From contig CAZITX010000011.1 of assembly GCA_964542305.1 (NCBI GenBank), positions 17,530 to 81,529 on the forward strand: DNA of 64,000 bases. Direction: 5' to 3'. This document shows, piece after piece, positions 10,801 through 18,465 of the stretch. The notes below the pieces were generated by a model, which saw nothing but the letters and a program-made list of their open reading frames with translations, did no database searches and was not told the DNA's origin. The translations under genes were made by a program, and so were the position numbers. This stretch comes from DMER64 sp964542305 (GTDB lineage: Bacteria; Bacteroidota; Bacteroidia; Bacteroidales; UBA932). How positions within the stretch are numbered: position 1 is the first letter of the stretch; each line of letters starts with the position of its first letter.

Positions 10801-11025
10801 ACGTCCATTTACGAAGATCCCGCCAAAACCAACAAGAAGATGAATTTATTCTGGCTGGGAGTTGATAAGGCAGATTTCCTCTACGGAGGCGCCACAGAGT
10901 TTATGGAACTTATGGATAAATACGGCCTGGAAACTGTTAAACTGGAAACAGAAGGTTTCCGGGGACACACGTGGATGGCAGTGAAAGCCTTTCTTAATGA
11001 AACGCTTCCTTTGCTTTTTCAATAA
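7900..11025 (+). CDS. GH43 - discoidin - FN3-like - E-set - CE1 fusion enzyme
   Basis: A 1041-residue secreted multidomain protein (signal ending about residue 24). Residues 28-340 are a GH43 propeller, with the middle Asp in YGDANMFLDDDG and acid Glu in WIEGPWV. The usual base Asp position reads GGEPVVLIYQ (Glu). Residues 345-495 are an F5/8-type C (CBM32-like) domain, 500-600 FN3-like, 700-800 an E-set domain, and 810-1041 a CE1 esterase with nucleophile Ser931 (GFSRGGGQS) and His in RGHTWM. It could remove a glycosyl side chain and its ester from one arabinoxylan branch, for example a feruloylated arabinose. The CE1 part closely matches that of the CE6-CE1 gene, suggesting duplication and domain shuffling. 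Specificity is inferred. Confidence 0.85.
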   Translation: MIKRIIQRAFMTMAVALCSVSALAQGNTFCNPVDLLAGNQRASRGGEPVVLIYQDDYYLFVTGTRGYWYSPDFLDWTYVDSPTFPGGVISVIEKDGILYACSMNNKNVYKCEEPKKGEWTLTATLDSDRYGDANMFLDDDGRLYLFYGWSQIMPFKVVELDVDTFKEIDGPRVLFFGDYKNHGFENRRNEDVIFSIFNGRRDYFEEEFPWIEGPWVTKHRGKYYLQYAAIGLEFLSYSHGVYVSDNPMGPYEYSEHNPLTFKTTGFAVGAGHGSTFHDKNGQLWTICMIPAWYAGNGGAELAIYPTAVDDDRVMYSNTAYGDYPQYWPGTRTDAVDNNLTGWLLLSHKKRLEVSSTFEDFIPANAVDENFMTCWSALTGDPGEYLTVDLGKVSEIYAIQCNFDHIGSKVSVGRGFRPSPAPDRYQCYTVEVSNDNATWATVIDKSDNKFDLRHDYTELSKPVKARYVKITNVATHDEAKFAVKDLRIFGNPDVVESVKVTDFKAVRNQADRREATLLWEPVKGADGYVVRYGIEPDKLYNSYMVYDTNFLTIHSLNTSPEYYYEIEAFDSGLDYYKEISEIVNGTGAEIELTKIKPGERPAWGWGGADVPRLMIHQGQNDYVFEDIEPGYNYTLRHSYGPVLWQGELTEKELIGDSTQPTVTVNLTELGVGTRITGMLELRIYPGKEKGKIVVTTNYNRRMSFAPSPVVNEDNTVTFNLNSPNAKNVQINAQFAERQNMDKNADGIWTITLGPVAADIYPYSFIVDGVTIMDPQNPEWFPNEKFKNSLVEVRGKEPLNHEVTNVPHGSVDYTYYYSKTLEMYAPVVVYTPPGYDRSKKKYPVFYLISGTTDTEETFFKVGRVNFIMDNLIAQGKAADMIIVMPYGNPGYYLKEPKFVDYFSKDLIGDLMPFIESNYRTVNDRDHRAIAGFSRGGGQSLRCGLGNFDKFSYIISYSSYIGTEEFEKNYTSIYEDPAKTNKKMNLFWLGVDKADFLYGGATEFMELMDKYGLETVKLETEGFRGHTWMAVKAFLNETLPLLFQ

Positions 11026-11040
11026 AGGACAATATACTAA

Positions 11041-12219
11041 ATGACTAAACATATGAAAAAGATATTCTTGATTATTGCTATTGCTACTTGTGTATTGTTC
11101 AACAATCAAACCTATGCCCAGGAACGTCCCGGGGCACTTACGGGAAGGCAGTTGGCGGCCATGTTCCCTCCCGGGGTGAAATCCCCGGAGTATAATGCCG
11201 ACGGAACCGTTACGTTTCGTTTCCAGGCACCAAATGCCCATAAAGTTGATCTCAACTGTCAGATGTTTGAGGAAAACAAAGCCATGACAAAGGATGAAAA
11301 AGGGGTCTGGAGCATTACCGTCACTCCTCCTGCTCCCGATATTTATCCGTATTGTTTTGTGGTAGACGGAATCCAGGTGACAGACCCGAATAATGTCAGC
11401 ATATTCCCGAACGAGGGCTTCAAGAACAGTCTTGCAGATGTCCGGGGACCGGTTCCTGACTTTCAGGATATGCAGGATGTTCCTCACGGCAAAATATCCT
11501 ACAGATACTATCATTCAAAGAATGTGGGTTTTGACAGGCCTTTGTGCGTCTATACCCCTGCGGGATACGATCCCAAAAGCAAAGAAGATTATCCCGTTCT
11601 TTACCTGGTGCACGGCATGACAGATACTTATGAAACATGGTTCAAAGTGGGGAGAATCAATATGATACTGGATAATCTCATAGCGCAGGGTCTTGCAAAG
11701 AAAATGATTGTAGTTATGCCTTATGCAAACCCTTATCCAGAGATGATGCGACGTGGACTGGCTACCAGGATGGATATGATGGGGACCGATCTGTTCACAA
11801 AAGAAATTCTCAATGAGGTGATTCCCTTTATCGAGCAAAATTACCAGGTCCGTTCTGAAGCCGGAAGCAGGGCAATTGCAGGTTTTTCCCTGGGCGGAAG
11901 ACAGATTCTTGCTTGTGGCCTGGGTAATCCGGATAAGTTCAACTATGTCTGTGCGTTTGCTCCGGCAATTTTCGGCAACGAAGTTTCCACAAGCTTTGAT
12001 GACGGAACTTACGCCAAGCCGGATGTTATCCGTTCCAGCCTAAAACTCATGTGGCTGAGTTGCGGAACTTCTGATTTTCTTTATCAGACCTCTTTGGCCC
12101 TTCACAATTCACTTAACGAACTTGGCATTGAGCACAAGACAATGTTTCCGGAAGGGGGTCATACCTGGATGAATTGCCGGGATTTTATTACCGAAGTAGC
12201 AAAACTTCTCTTTAAATAA
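11041..12219 (+). CDS. CE1-type esterase with N-terminal E-set domain
   Basis: A 392-residue secreted esterase (signal peptide ending at YAQ). The start at 11041 gives MTKHMKKIF; the Met at 11053 is an equally good start. An E-set (CBM48-like) domain spans about 50-135, then an esterase-D-type alpha/beta hydrolase with nucleophile Ser283 in GFSLGGRQI and catalytic His in GGHTWMNCR. Close relatives of this type act as feruloyl or acetyl-xylan esterases in xylan loci. It lies 15 bases after the GH43-CE1 fusion, whose C-terminal half it resembles, and 6 bases before GH51. The fold and triad are clear; acetyl versus feruloyl preference cannot be read. Confidence 0.87.
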   Translation: MTKHMKKIFLIIAIATCVLFNNQTYAQERPGALTGRQLAAMFPPGVKSPEYNADGTVTFRFQAPNAHKVDLNCQMFEENKAMTKDEKGVWSITVTPPAPDIYPYCFVVDGIQVTDPNNVSIFPNEGFKNSLADVRGPVPDFQDMQDVPHGKISYRYYHSKNVGFDRPLCVYTPAGYDPKSKEDYPVLYLVHGMTDTYETWFKVGRINMILDNLIAQGLAKKMIVVMPYANPYPEMMRRGLATRMDMMGTDLFTKEILNEVIPFIEQNYQVRSEAGSRAIAGFSLGGRQILACGLGNPDKFNYVCAFAPAIFGNEVSTSFDDGTYAKPDVIRSSLKLMWLSCGTSDFLYQTSLALHNSLNELGIEHKTMFPEGGHTWMNCRDFITEVAKLLFK

Positions 12220-12225
12220 TTAAAT

Positions 12226-13785
12226 ATGAACAGAATAATTATTATAACGTGTTTAATCTCCTTGTTTGTCTCTCAGGAAATAAAAGCCCAGGATGCAAGG
12301 ATCAAAATTGATACAGACCGCAAAATTGGACTGATAGACAAGAATATATATGGTAATTTTGTAGAACATCTTGGCCGATGCGTTTACGGAGGTATCTATG
12401 ATCCGTCTTCTTCCGAAGCTGATGAAGATGGTTTGCGTACCGATGTGCTGGATGCTATCAGGGGATTGAATGTTTCTCTGACCCGTTATCCGGGAGGTAA
12501 TTTTGTGTCCAATTACCACTGGCTTGACGGTGTAGGTCCGGAACGGGTCCCTCGCATGGAACTCGCCTGGGCTCGTCTTGAATCAAATGAATTCGGCACG
12601 GATGAATTCGTGGCCTTTGCAAAAAAAGTAGGGACCGAGCCTTATTTTGCCGTTAACCTGGGAACCGGATCCATAGTGGAGGCCCAGTCATGGGTAGAGT
12701 ATTGCAATGTCAAAGAAGGACCTTATTATGCCGAACTACGCAGGAAGTATGGTCATGAAGAGCCACACAATATCAAGTACTGGGGCCTGGGTAACGAGAT
12801 GGACGGGGACTGGCAGATGGGCCAGCTAAGCGCAGAAGATTACGTCAAAAAGGCCCGTGAAGCAGCCAAACTGATGAGGAGTACATCTCCTGACATCAAG
12901 CTGATAGCATCGGGTTCTTCCAACTATTCCGCAGGAGCCGATCCTTATCATTGGAATGCAACCATACTGGGAGGGCTGAAAGGCTATATAGATTACATCG
13001 CCTTGCATATGTATGTGGGCAATTACAGGAACAATTACTACGACTTCCTGGCAACTCCCCTGGAAATGGATCAACGTACCCAGGTAGTCAGGGGCATGAT
13101 ACTGAGGGAACAATCGCGTCGTCCGGTTTATATTGCCTGGGATGAATACAACGTCTGGTATAGGGCACGCAGTGGTGATGACGTTGTCGGGAACCGCGCT
13201 CTTGAAGAAAAGTATAATCTTGAAGATGCTCTGGTTATTACCGGGTTCCTCAACTGTTTTGTAAGGAATGCAGATATTGTAAAGATGGCCAATATGGCCC
13301 AGTTGGTCAATGTGATCGCTCCCATTTTCACTGAAGGAGATGAACTGTTCCTCCAGACAATCTATTACCCACTGCAATTGTTCTCAAGCAATATGAACGG
13401 TGAATCTCTTGATGTGTTCGTGGATAGTCCGGCATACGATACCACTCCGCGTTTTTCTCTGGGTGACAACGAAGCAAGCACACATATCAAAGACGTTCCT
13501 TATCTGGATGTGACTGCTGCTCTGGACGGTGATCAGTTGGTTATATGTGTGCTTAACAGGCATAAGGACAAGGCTATTTCCACAGAAGTCAATTGCCAGC
13601 AAGGCGCTTTCAGCGGTCCGGTAGAAGTATATGAGATCAACGGACCCGATATCAAATCCGAGAATGATTTTGGCAAGACGAATGTGCAGACCGTCAGGAA
13701 GAATGACTTGAAAAAGCCGGGAGCTTCTTTCATATACTCTTTCCCGGCGCATTCGGTTACCATGTTTAAAGGTAAAATCAAATGA
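12226..13785 (+). CDS. GH51 alpha-L-arabinofuranosidase
   Basis: A 519-residue enzyme of normal GH51 length with a signal peptide (to about residue 22). The N-terminal strand has YGNFVEHLGRCVYGG, the family's start of the TIM barrel. Acid/base Glu191 lies in GLGNEMDG and the nucleophile Glu307 in AWDEYNVWY. A C-terminal beta-sandwich follows from about 380. GH51 enzymes remove O2/O3-linked arabinofuranose from arabinoxylan and arabinan. The signal peptide puts it in the periplasm or at the surface. The released arabinose would feed the araA/araB/araD genes further along. It sits between CE1-type esterases in a gap-free operon, consistent with stepwise removal of esterified arabinose branches. 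Confidence 0.94.
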   Translation: MNRIIIITCLISLFVSQEIKAQDARIKIDTDRKIGLIDKNIYGNFVEHLGRCVYGGIYDPSSSEADEDGLRTDVLDAIRGLNVSLTRYPGGNFVSNYHWLDGVGPERVPRMELAWARLESNEFGTDEFVAFAKKVGTEPYFAVNLGTGSIVEAQSWVEYCNVKEGPYYAELRRKYGHEEPHNIKYWGLGNEMDGDWQMGQLSAEDYVKKAREAAKLMRSTSPDIKLIASGSSNYSAGADPYHWNATILGGLKGYIDYIALHMYVGNYRNNYYDFLATPLEMDQRTQVVRGMILREQSRRPVYIAWDEYNVWYRARSGDDVVGNRALEEKYNLEDALVITGFLNCFVRNADIVKMANMAQLVNVIAPIFTEGDELFLQTIYYPLQLFSSNMNGESLDVFVDSPAYDTTPRFSLGDNEASTHIKDVPYLDVTAALDGDQLVICVLNRHKDKAISTEVNCQQGAFSGPVEVYEINGPDIKSENDFGKTNVQTVRKNDLKKPGASFIYSFPAHSVTMFKGKIK

Positions 13786-13804
13786 CTCATTTATAATATA
13801 TATC

Positions 13805-14965
13805 ATGAAAAGAATCACATTACATTCATTGATGGCACTTGCGGCTTTTGGGTTTATGTCGTTAACCTCTTATGCCCAGGTGGTTGAAGATTTTAAGACT
13901 TCAAGTACTACCCAAACCGGAAAGGAATATCCCATGGTTAATTCCGAAGGCAGGGTAAGGGTGCAAATCTCTGCTCCTGACGCCAATTATGTTCAAATTG
14001 ACATTGGAGCAGTAAAGTATGATCTGGTCAAAGACGAAAATGGTGTATGGACGGGCGAGTCAGCTCCCCAGGACGAGGGATTCCATTACTATCAGTTGAA
14101 TATTGACGGGGCATCGGTCCCCGATCCGGCAAGTCTCTATTATTACGGGGCAAGCCGTTGGGGCAGCGGAATAGAGATCCCTGCACACGATCAGGATTTT
14201 TACGCATTGAAGAATGTACCTCACGGACAGATCCGGGAAATTTATTATTTTTCGGAAACAAACAAAACCATGCGGCATTGTTTTGTATATACGCCCCCCG
14301 GATATGATACCGATCTGTCAAAACGTTACCCTGTTCTTTATTTACAACACGGTGGCGGTGAAAATGAATACGGTTGGCCTTCACAGGGAAGAACCGGTCT
14401 GATCATGGACAATCTGATAGACGAAGGCAAAGCCCTGCCATTCATTATTGTTATGGATAACGGAAGCTGGACCATGGAGAGGCCGCGCCAACGTCCTGCA
14501 CAAGGTGAATCATGGCCTCCCAGAAATTGGGCGGAAGGTTTTATGAATACGCTTATTAAAGATATTATTCCTATGACAGATAAGAGTTTCCGTACAATAG
14601 CGGACGGCAAGCATCGTGCTATGGCCGGCCTTTCCATGGGCGGAATGCAGACAAAAGCCATTACCCTGGCCAATCCGGATGTCTTTTCTTATGTAGGTAT
14701 TTTCAGCGGCGGGTCCATAACCGTTGAAGACGTACAAAATACGCCCGGTTTCAGGGATAATAACAAGCTGGTATTCGTAAGCTTTGGAAGCCGCGAGCTG
14801 GAAAATCGCAGACCCGGTTTCGGCGGAGATCCCCGTGAAGAAACCGAAAAGCTGAAAGAATCAGGCTTGAATGCCAATTTTTATGTGTCTCCGGATACCG
14901 CCCACGAATGGCAAAGCTGGAGGCGCAGCCTGTATCAATTTGCCCCATTGTTGTTTAAGGATTAA
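13805..14965 (+). CDS. CE1-type esterase with E-set domain
   Basis: A 386-residue secreted esterase (signal ending at YAQ, about residue 24). An E-set domain occupies about 35-120, followed by a CE1 alpha/beta hydrolase with nucleophile Ser277 in GLSMGGMQT, oxyanion region YLQHGGGENE, and catalytic His in TAHEWQSWR. It forms a tandem pair with the next gene (6 bases apart), and the two share the GLSMGG and TAHE motifs that the other esterases of the operon lack, so they are a recent duplication or a distinct subgroup. The likely role is removing ferulate or acetyl groups from xylan fragments. Specificity is not determinable from sequence alone. Confidence 0.88.
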   Translation: MKRITLHSLMALAAFGFMSLTSYAQVVEDFKTSSTTQTGKEYPMVNSEGRVRVQISAPDANYVQIDIGAVKYDLVKDENGVWTGESAPQDEGFHYYQLNIDGASVPDPASLYYYGASRWGSGIEIPAHDQDFYALKNVPHGQIREIYYFSETNKTMRHCFVYTPPGYDTDLSKRYPVLYLQHGGGENEYGWPSQGRTGLIMDNLIDEGKALPFIIVMDNGSWTMERPRQRPAQGESWPPRNWAEGFMNTLIKDIIPMTDKSFRTIADGKHRAMAGLSMGGMQTKAITLANPDVFSYVGIFSGGSITVEDVQNTPGFRDNNKLVFVSFGSRELENRRPGFGGDPREETEKLKESGLNANFYVSPDTAHEWQSWRRSLYQFAPLLFKD

Positions 14966-14971
14966 CTTATT

Positions 14972-16090
14972 ATGAAAAAGATAGTTACACTATTAAGTGC
15001 CGTTTTGTTAATGTTCAGTTTGGGTTATGCCCAGGAGAACACTACAGAAATAAAAGAAGATTTTAAACCTTCAACCCTTAACCAGCCCGGTAAAGAGTAT
15101 CCCATGGTCAATTCCCAGGGGTACGCACGGTTCCGCATTGAAGCTCCCGATGCAACAGCGGTCAGCGTAAGCCTCGGTCTGGGGGGGCGCGGAGGTACTG
15201 TGTTGCAAAAAGCAGAAGACGGCTCCTGGATGGGAACGACAGCCGGTCCGCTGGATGAAGGATTCCATTACTATCATCTTACAGTGGACGGCGGAGTCTT
15301 CAACGATCCTGGAACACTGAATTTTTATGGTTCCACACGTTGGGAAAGCGGCATTGAGATTCCTGCCCACGACCGGGAGTTTTATGCAATGAAGAACGTT
15401 CCTCACGGAAAAGTACAGCAGGTACTTTTTTATTCTCCGAGTACGGAAAGCGTTCGCCGCGCTTTTGTATATACCCCGCCTTGTTATGACAAAGAAAAAA
15501 ACAAAAAGTATCCTGTGTTGTACCTGCAACACGGATGGGGTGAAGATGAAACCGCCTGGTCCAACCAGGGACACGCAAACCTGATCATGGACAATTTGAT
15601 CGCAGCGGGCAAAATTGAGCCTTTCCTCATTGTGATGACCTACGGTATGACCAACGAGATCAAGTTTGGCAGCGGGCTCAGGAATTTTGATATCAAGCCG
15701 TTCCAGACCGTTCTGGTGGACGAACTGATTCCTTACATTGATGAAAATTTCAAAACCATTGCCGATAAAGACCATCGTGCCATGGCCGGTCTTTCAATGG
15801 GTGGCATGGAAACCAAAATGATCACACTGAACCGTCCCGAGGTGTTTTCTCATTATGCCCTCTTAAGCGGAGGTGTTTACGCTCCGGACGATATCAAGGA
15901 CAAATCCCAGGTGAATCTCATCTTTTTAAGTTGCGGCAGCAAAGAACGCCCCGATGGTATAAAACAAGCTACAACCGAACTTAAAAATGCAGGATTCAAC
16001 GCTGTAGGATACGTCTCGGAAAATACCGCACATGAATTCCTCACCTGGAGAAGAAGTTTGTACCAGCTTGCCCCGTTACTTTTTAAATAG
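14972..16090 (+). CDS. CE1-type esterase with E-set domain (tandem copy)
   Basis: A 372-residue paralogue of the preceding gene, with a signal peptide ending at YAQ, an E-set domain at about 30-120 and a CE1 domain with Ser275 in GLSMGGMET and His in TAHEFLTWR. The first domains share the near-identical phrase GKEYPMVNS with the upstream copy. The loop after the oxyanion strand differs (HGWGEDETAW versus HGGGENEYGW), suggesting separate substrate preference. The stop is followed by a 70-base gap, the largest since the SusD terminator, before the BD-FAE-like gene. Probable feruloyl or acetyl-xylan esterase; the family is sure, the ester is not. Confidence 0.87.
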   Translation: MKKIVTLLSAVLLMFSLGYAQENTTEIKEDFKPSTLNQPGKEYPMVNSQGYARFRIEAPDATAVSVSLGLGGRGGTVLQKAEDGSWMGTTAGPLDEGFHYYHLTVDGGVFNDPGTLNFYGSTRWESGIEIPAHDREFYAMKNVPHGKVQQVLFYSPSTESVRRAFVYTPPCYDKEKNKKYPVLYLQHGWGEDETAWSNQGHANLIMDNLIAAGKIEPFLIVMTYGMTNEIKFGSGLRNFDIKPFQTVLVDELIPYIDENFKTIADKDHRAMAGLSMGGMETKMITLNRPEVFSHYALLSGGVYAPDDIKDKSQVNLIFLSCGSKERPDGIKQATTELKNAGFNAVGYVSENTAHEFLTWRRSLYQLAPLLFK

Positions 16091-16160
16091 TCCTGATATA
16101 TAGATTCTAATCCTACTCGATTTTATCTAAAAGATATTCGTAACCACAATGCATTATTAT

Positions 16161-17093
16161 ATGAAAAAAAAATTATTGACATTAGTATTTTCTCTTTGTA
16201 CCATTATTGTTACGGCACAGGCCTTCCAAATGCCGGCAGGACCGGAAGAGGGTTCATATTCCAGGAGCTGGGAGAACGTAAATTACGGCGCAGACACCCT
16301 GGAAAGCCACAATTTGGATATATACCTCCCCAAAGAGCAAAAAAACACGTATCAGGCGGTAATCGTGATTTACGGAAGCGCGTGGTTTTCCAACAATGCC
16401 AAAGCGATGGCATCCGCATCTATTGGGACTCCTCTTCTGAATGCGGGTTTTGCCGTCGTCTCAATTAACCATCGTTCCAGTATGGAAGCCATTTGGCCTG
16501 CACAGATTCAGGACGTAAAAGCAGCCATACGTTACATTCGCGCTAATGCTGATATGTATAATATTGATCCATCGTTTATTGGCATCACCGGATTTTCGTC
16601 CGGAGGACACCTTGCCACTTTTGCGGGTGTCACAAACGATGTAAAGACACTTGCATCAGGCGATGTTACCATAGATATTGAAGGCACTGTGGGCAATCAT
16701 CTTTCTGCCAGTAGCAGAGTAGATGCTGTCGTAGACTGGTTTGGTCCTGTAGATATGGCCCGTATGTCAAATTGCGAAGCTCCGAACGATGCTTCTTCAC
16801 CCGAAGCCGTGCTTATAGGGAAGAAAGACCCTCGCCTGGAACCTGATTGGGTTAAACTTATAAGCCCCATCAACTTTGTAGATAAAGATGATCCGGAAAT
16901 CCTTATCCTTCATGGAGATGCAGACAATGTGGTGCCTCATTGCCAAAGCGTTTACCTGAAAACTGCATACGACCAATCCGGAGGTATAGCCACCTTCATT
17001 TCTGTTCCCGGTGGCGGACATGGTCCCGGTTGTTTTGACCCGCAGTATTTCAAGAATATGACAGACTTTTTCATTGTACAGAGCAACAACTAA
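16161..17093 (+). CDS. BD-FAE-like alpha/beta hydrolase (xylan esterase)
   Basis: I chose the start at 16161 because it yields a clean signal peptide (MKKKLLTLVFS.. to TAQA); a Met 12 bases upstream would prefix MHYY. The 310-residue product is an alpha/beta hydrolase of the BD-FAE/esterase-lipase type: oxyanion region YGSAWF, nucleophile Ser146 in GFSSGGH, acid Asp in LHGDADNVVP, and His in GGHGPG. It lacks the E-set domain of its neighbours. BD-FAE-type enzymes release ferulate or acetyl from xylan, and others of this fold are general carboxylesterases. Placement in the esterase-rich operon supports a hemicellulose role. Confidence 0.82.
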   Translation: MKKKLLTLVFSLCTIIVTAQAFQMPAGPEEGSYSRSWENVNYGADTLESHNLDIYLPKEQKNTYQAVIVIYGSAWFSNNAKAMASASIGTPLLNAGFAVVSINHRSSMEAIWPAQIQDVKAAIRYIRANADMYNIDPSFIGITGFSSGGHLATFAGVTNDVKTLASGDVTIDIEGTVGNHLSASSRVDAVVDWFGPVDMARMSNCEAPNDASSPEAVLIGKKDPRLEPDWVKLISPINFVDKDDPEILILHGDADNVVPHCQSVYLKTAYDQSGGIATFISVPGGGHGPGCFDPQYFKNMTDFFIVQSNN

Positions 17094-17119
17094 TACGATC
17101 AATTATAAAATAAAACATT

Positions 17120-18457
17120 ATGTTTAGAAAAATTTCCATATCAGTAACTCTACTGTTGATTGGTGCAGTAGCCATTGCTCAGAATCCTATCATTCGGGAT
17201 CAGTTCTCAGCGGATCCATCTGCACTTGTAGTAGGAGACAGGATCTATGTTTTTCCTTCTCACGATATACCTGCGCCTGATGATTTTCCACGCAAAGACT
17301 GGTTCTGTATGCAGGACTATCACGTTTTCTCATCGGACAACCTGACCGATTGGACAGACCACGGGGTGATCCTGGACCAGAAAGACGTTCCTTGGGGGAA
17401 CCCGAAGGGCTATTCCATGTGGGCTCCGGATTGTGCCGAAAATAACGGGAAATATTACTTTTTCTTCCCTGATTTTATGAAAAGTGACGGCCAGGAGGGT
17501 CATTTCAGTCCCTTCCGTGTAGGAGTTGCTGTGGCAGACCGGCCCGAAGGCCCTTACACTCCCCGGGAAACCCCTATTGAAGGGGTCTTCGGGATCGACC
17601 CGTGCATTTTTGTTGATGACGACGGACAGGGATACCTGGTATGGCCCGCCAGAGGGATCAACATTGCAAAACTCAACGATGACTGGTCCGAATTGGCCGA
17701 AGAGCCCACACCCGTGGGGAACCTTCCTTCTCCGGGTCTTATCGAAGGCCCTTACCTGTTCAAGGCAAACGGCATATATTATATGACGTTCCCCTGGGCA
17801 CGTAAAGATACAGAGGTGCTGGCATATTCTACGTCAGATAACATTTACGGCCCTTACGAGTTCAAAGGTGTCTTTTTTGAAGAATGGCCAAACAAATGCT
17901 GGACCAATCACCATTCCATCATCAACTTCAGGGATCAATGGTACATCTTCTATCACCACAACGATTATTCACCTGATTTCGACAAGAACCGTTCGGTATG
18001 TGCAGACAGCCTATTCTTTGAACCCGACGGAAGTATCCGGATGGTAAAACCTACCTTCCGCGGTATTGGAATCACTAAAGCTGCCTCTGAGATCCAGATG
18101 GACCGTTACTCTGAAATCAGTGAATCCGGAGCTGCCATAGCGTACCTGGATACTACCGACTATTTTGCCGGATGGAAAACTGTTTTTACCAGTCCGGATT
18201 CATGGGTACAGTACAACACCGTCCGGTTTGAAGGTGACTGCCGCCGGGCCGTCCTCCGGGTAAAAGCTCCCCTGGGAGGAAAGTTGCTTCTGCAGAGCGG
18301 GAATAAAACCCTTGCCAAAGTCAAGGTCCCCGTGACAGAAGACTGGAAAGAGATCACGGTTCGTGTTAAAGGTATTAAGAAAGGCATACATCATCTGACA
18401 GTGAAGTCCGTGAGTGACAAGGAAACTTGCCTGGACTGGCTCAGATTTACAAAATAA
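17120..18457 (+). CDS. GH43 arabinofuranosidase/xylosidase with C-terminal CBM6
   Basis: A 445-residue secreted protein (signal to about residue 20). The GH43 propeller covers about 22-310 with all three catalytic positions: base in SADPSALVVGD, middle Asp in GIDPCIFVDDDG, acid Glu in IEGPYLFK. Residues 320-445 are a CBM6-like jelly roll (TTDYFAGWKTVF, ending CLDWLRFTK). GH43-CBM6 proteins in xylan loci are arabinofuranosidases or xylosidases acting on arabinoxylan. Its motif PSHD after the first blade also occurs in the GH43 half of the fusion gene at 51830, so the two belong to a similar subgroup. Confidence 0.9.
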   Translation: MFRKISISVTLLLIGAVAIAQNPIIRDQFSADPSALVVGDRIYVFPSHDIPAPDDFPRKDWFCMQDYHVFSSDNLTDWTDHGVILDQKDVPWGNPKGYSMWAPDCAENNGKYYFFFPDFMKSDGQEGHFSPFRVGVAVADRPEGPYTPRETPIEGVFGIDPCIFVDDDGQGYLVWPARGINIAKLNDDWSELAEEPTPVGNLPSPGLIEGPYLFKANGIYYMTFPWARKDTEVLAYSTSDNIYGPYEFKGVFFEEWPNKCWTNHHSIINFRDQWYIFYHHNDYSPDFDKNRSVCADSLFFEPDGSIRMVKPTFRGIGITKAASEIQMDRYSEISESGAAIAYLDTTDYFAGWKTVFTSPDSWVQYNTVRFEGDCRRAVLRVKAPLGGKLLLQSGNKTLAKVKVPVTEDWKEITVRVKGIKKGIHHLTVKSVSDKETCLDWLRFTK

Positions 18458-18465
18458 AAAACACC

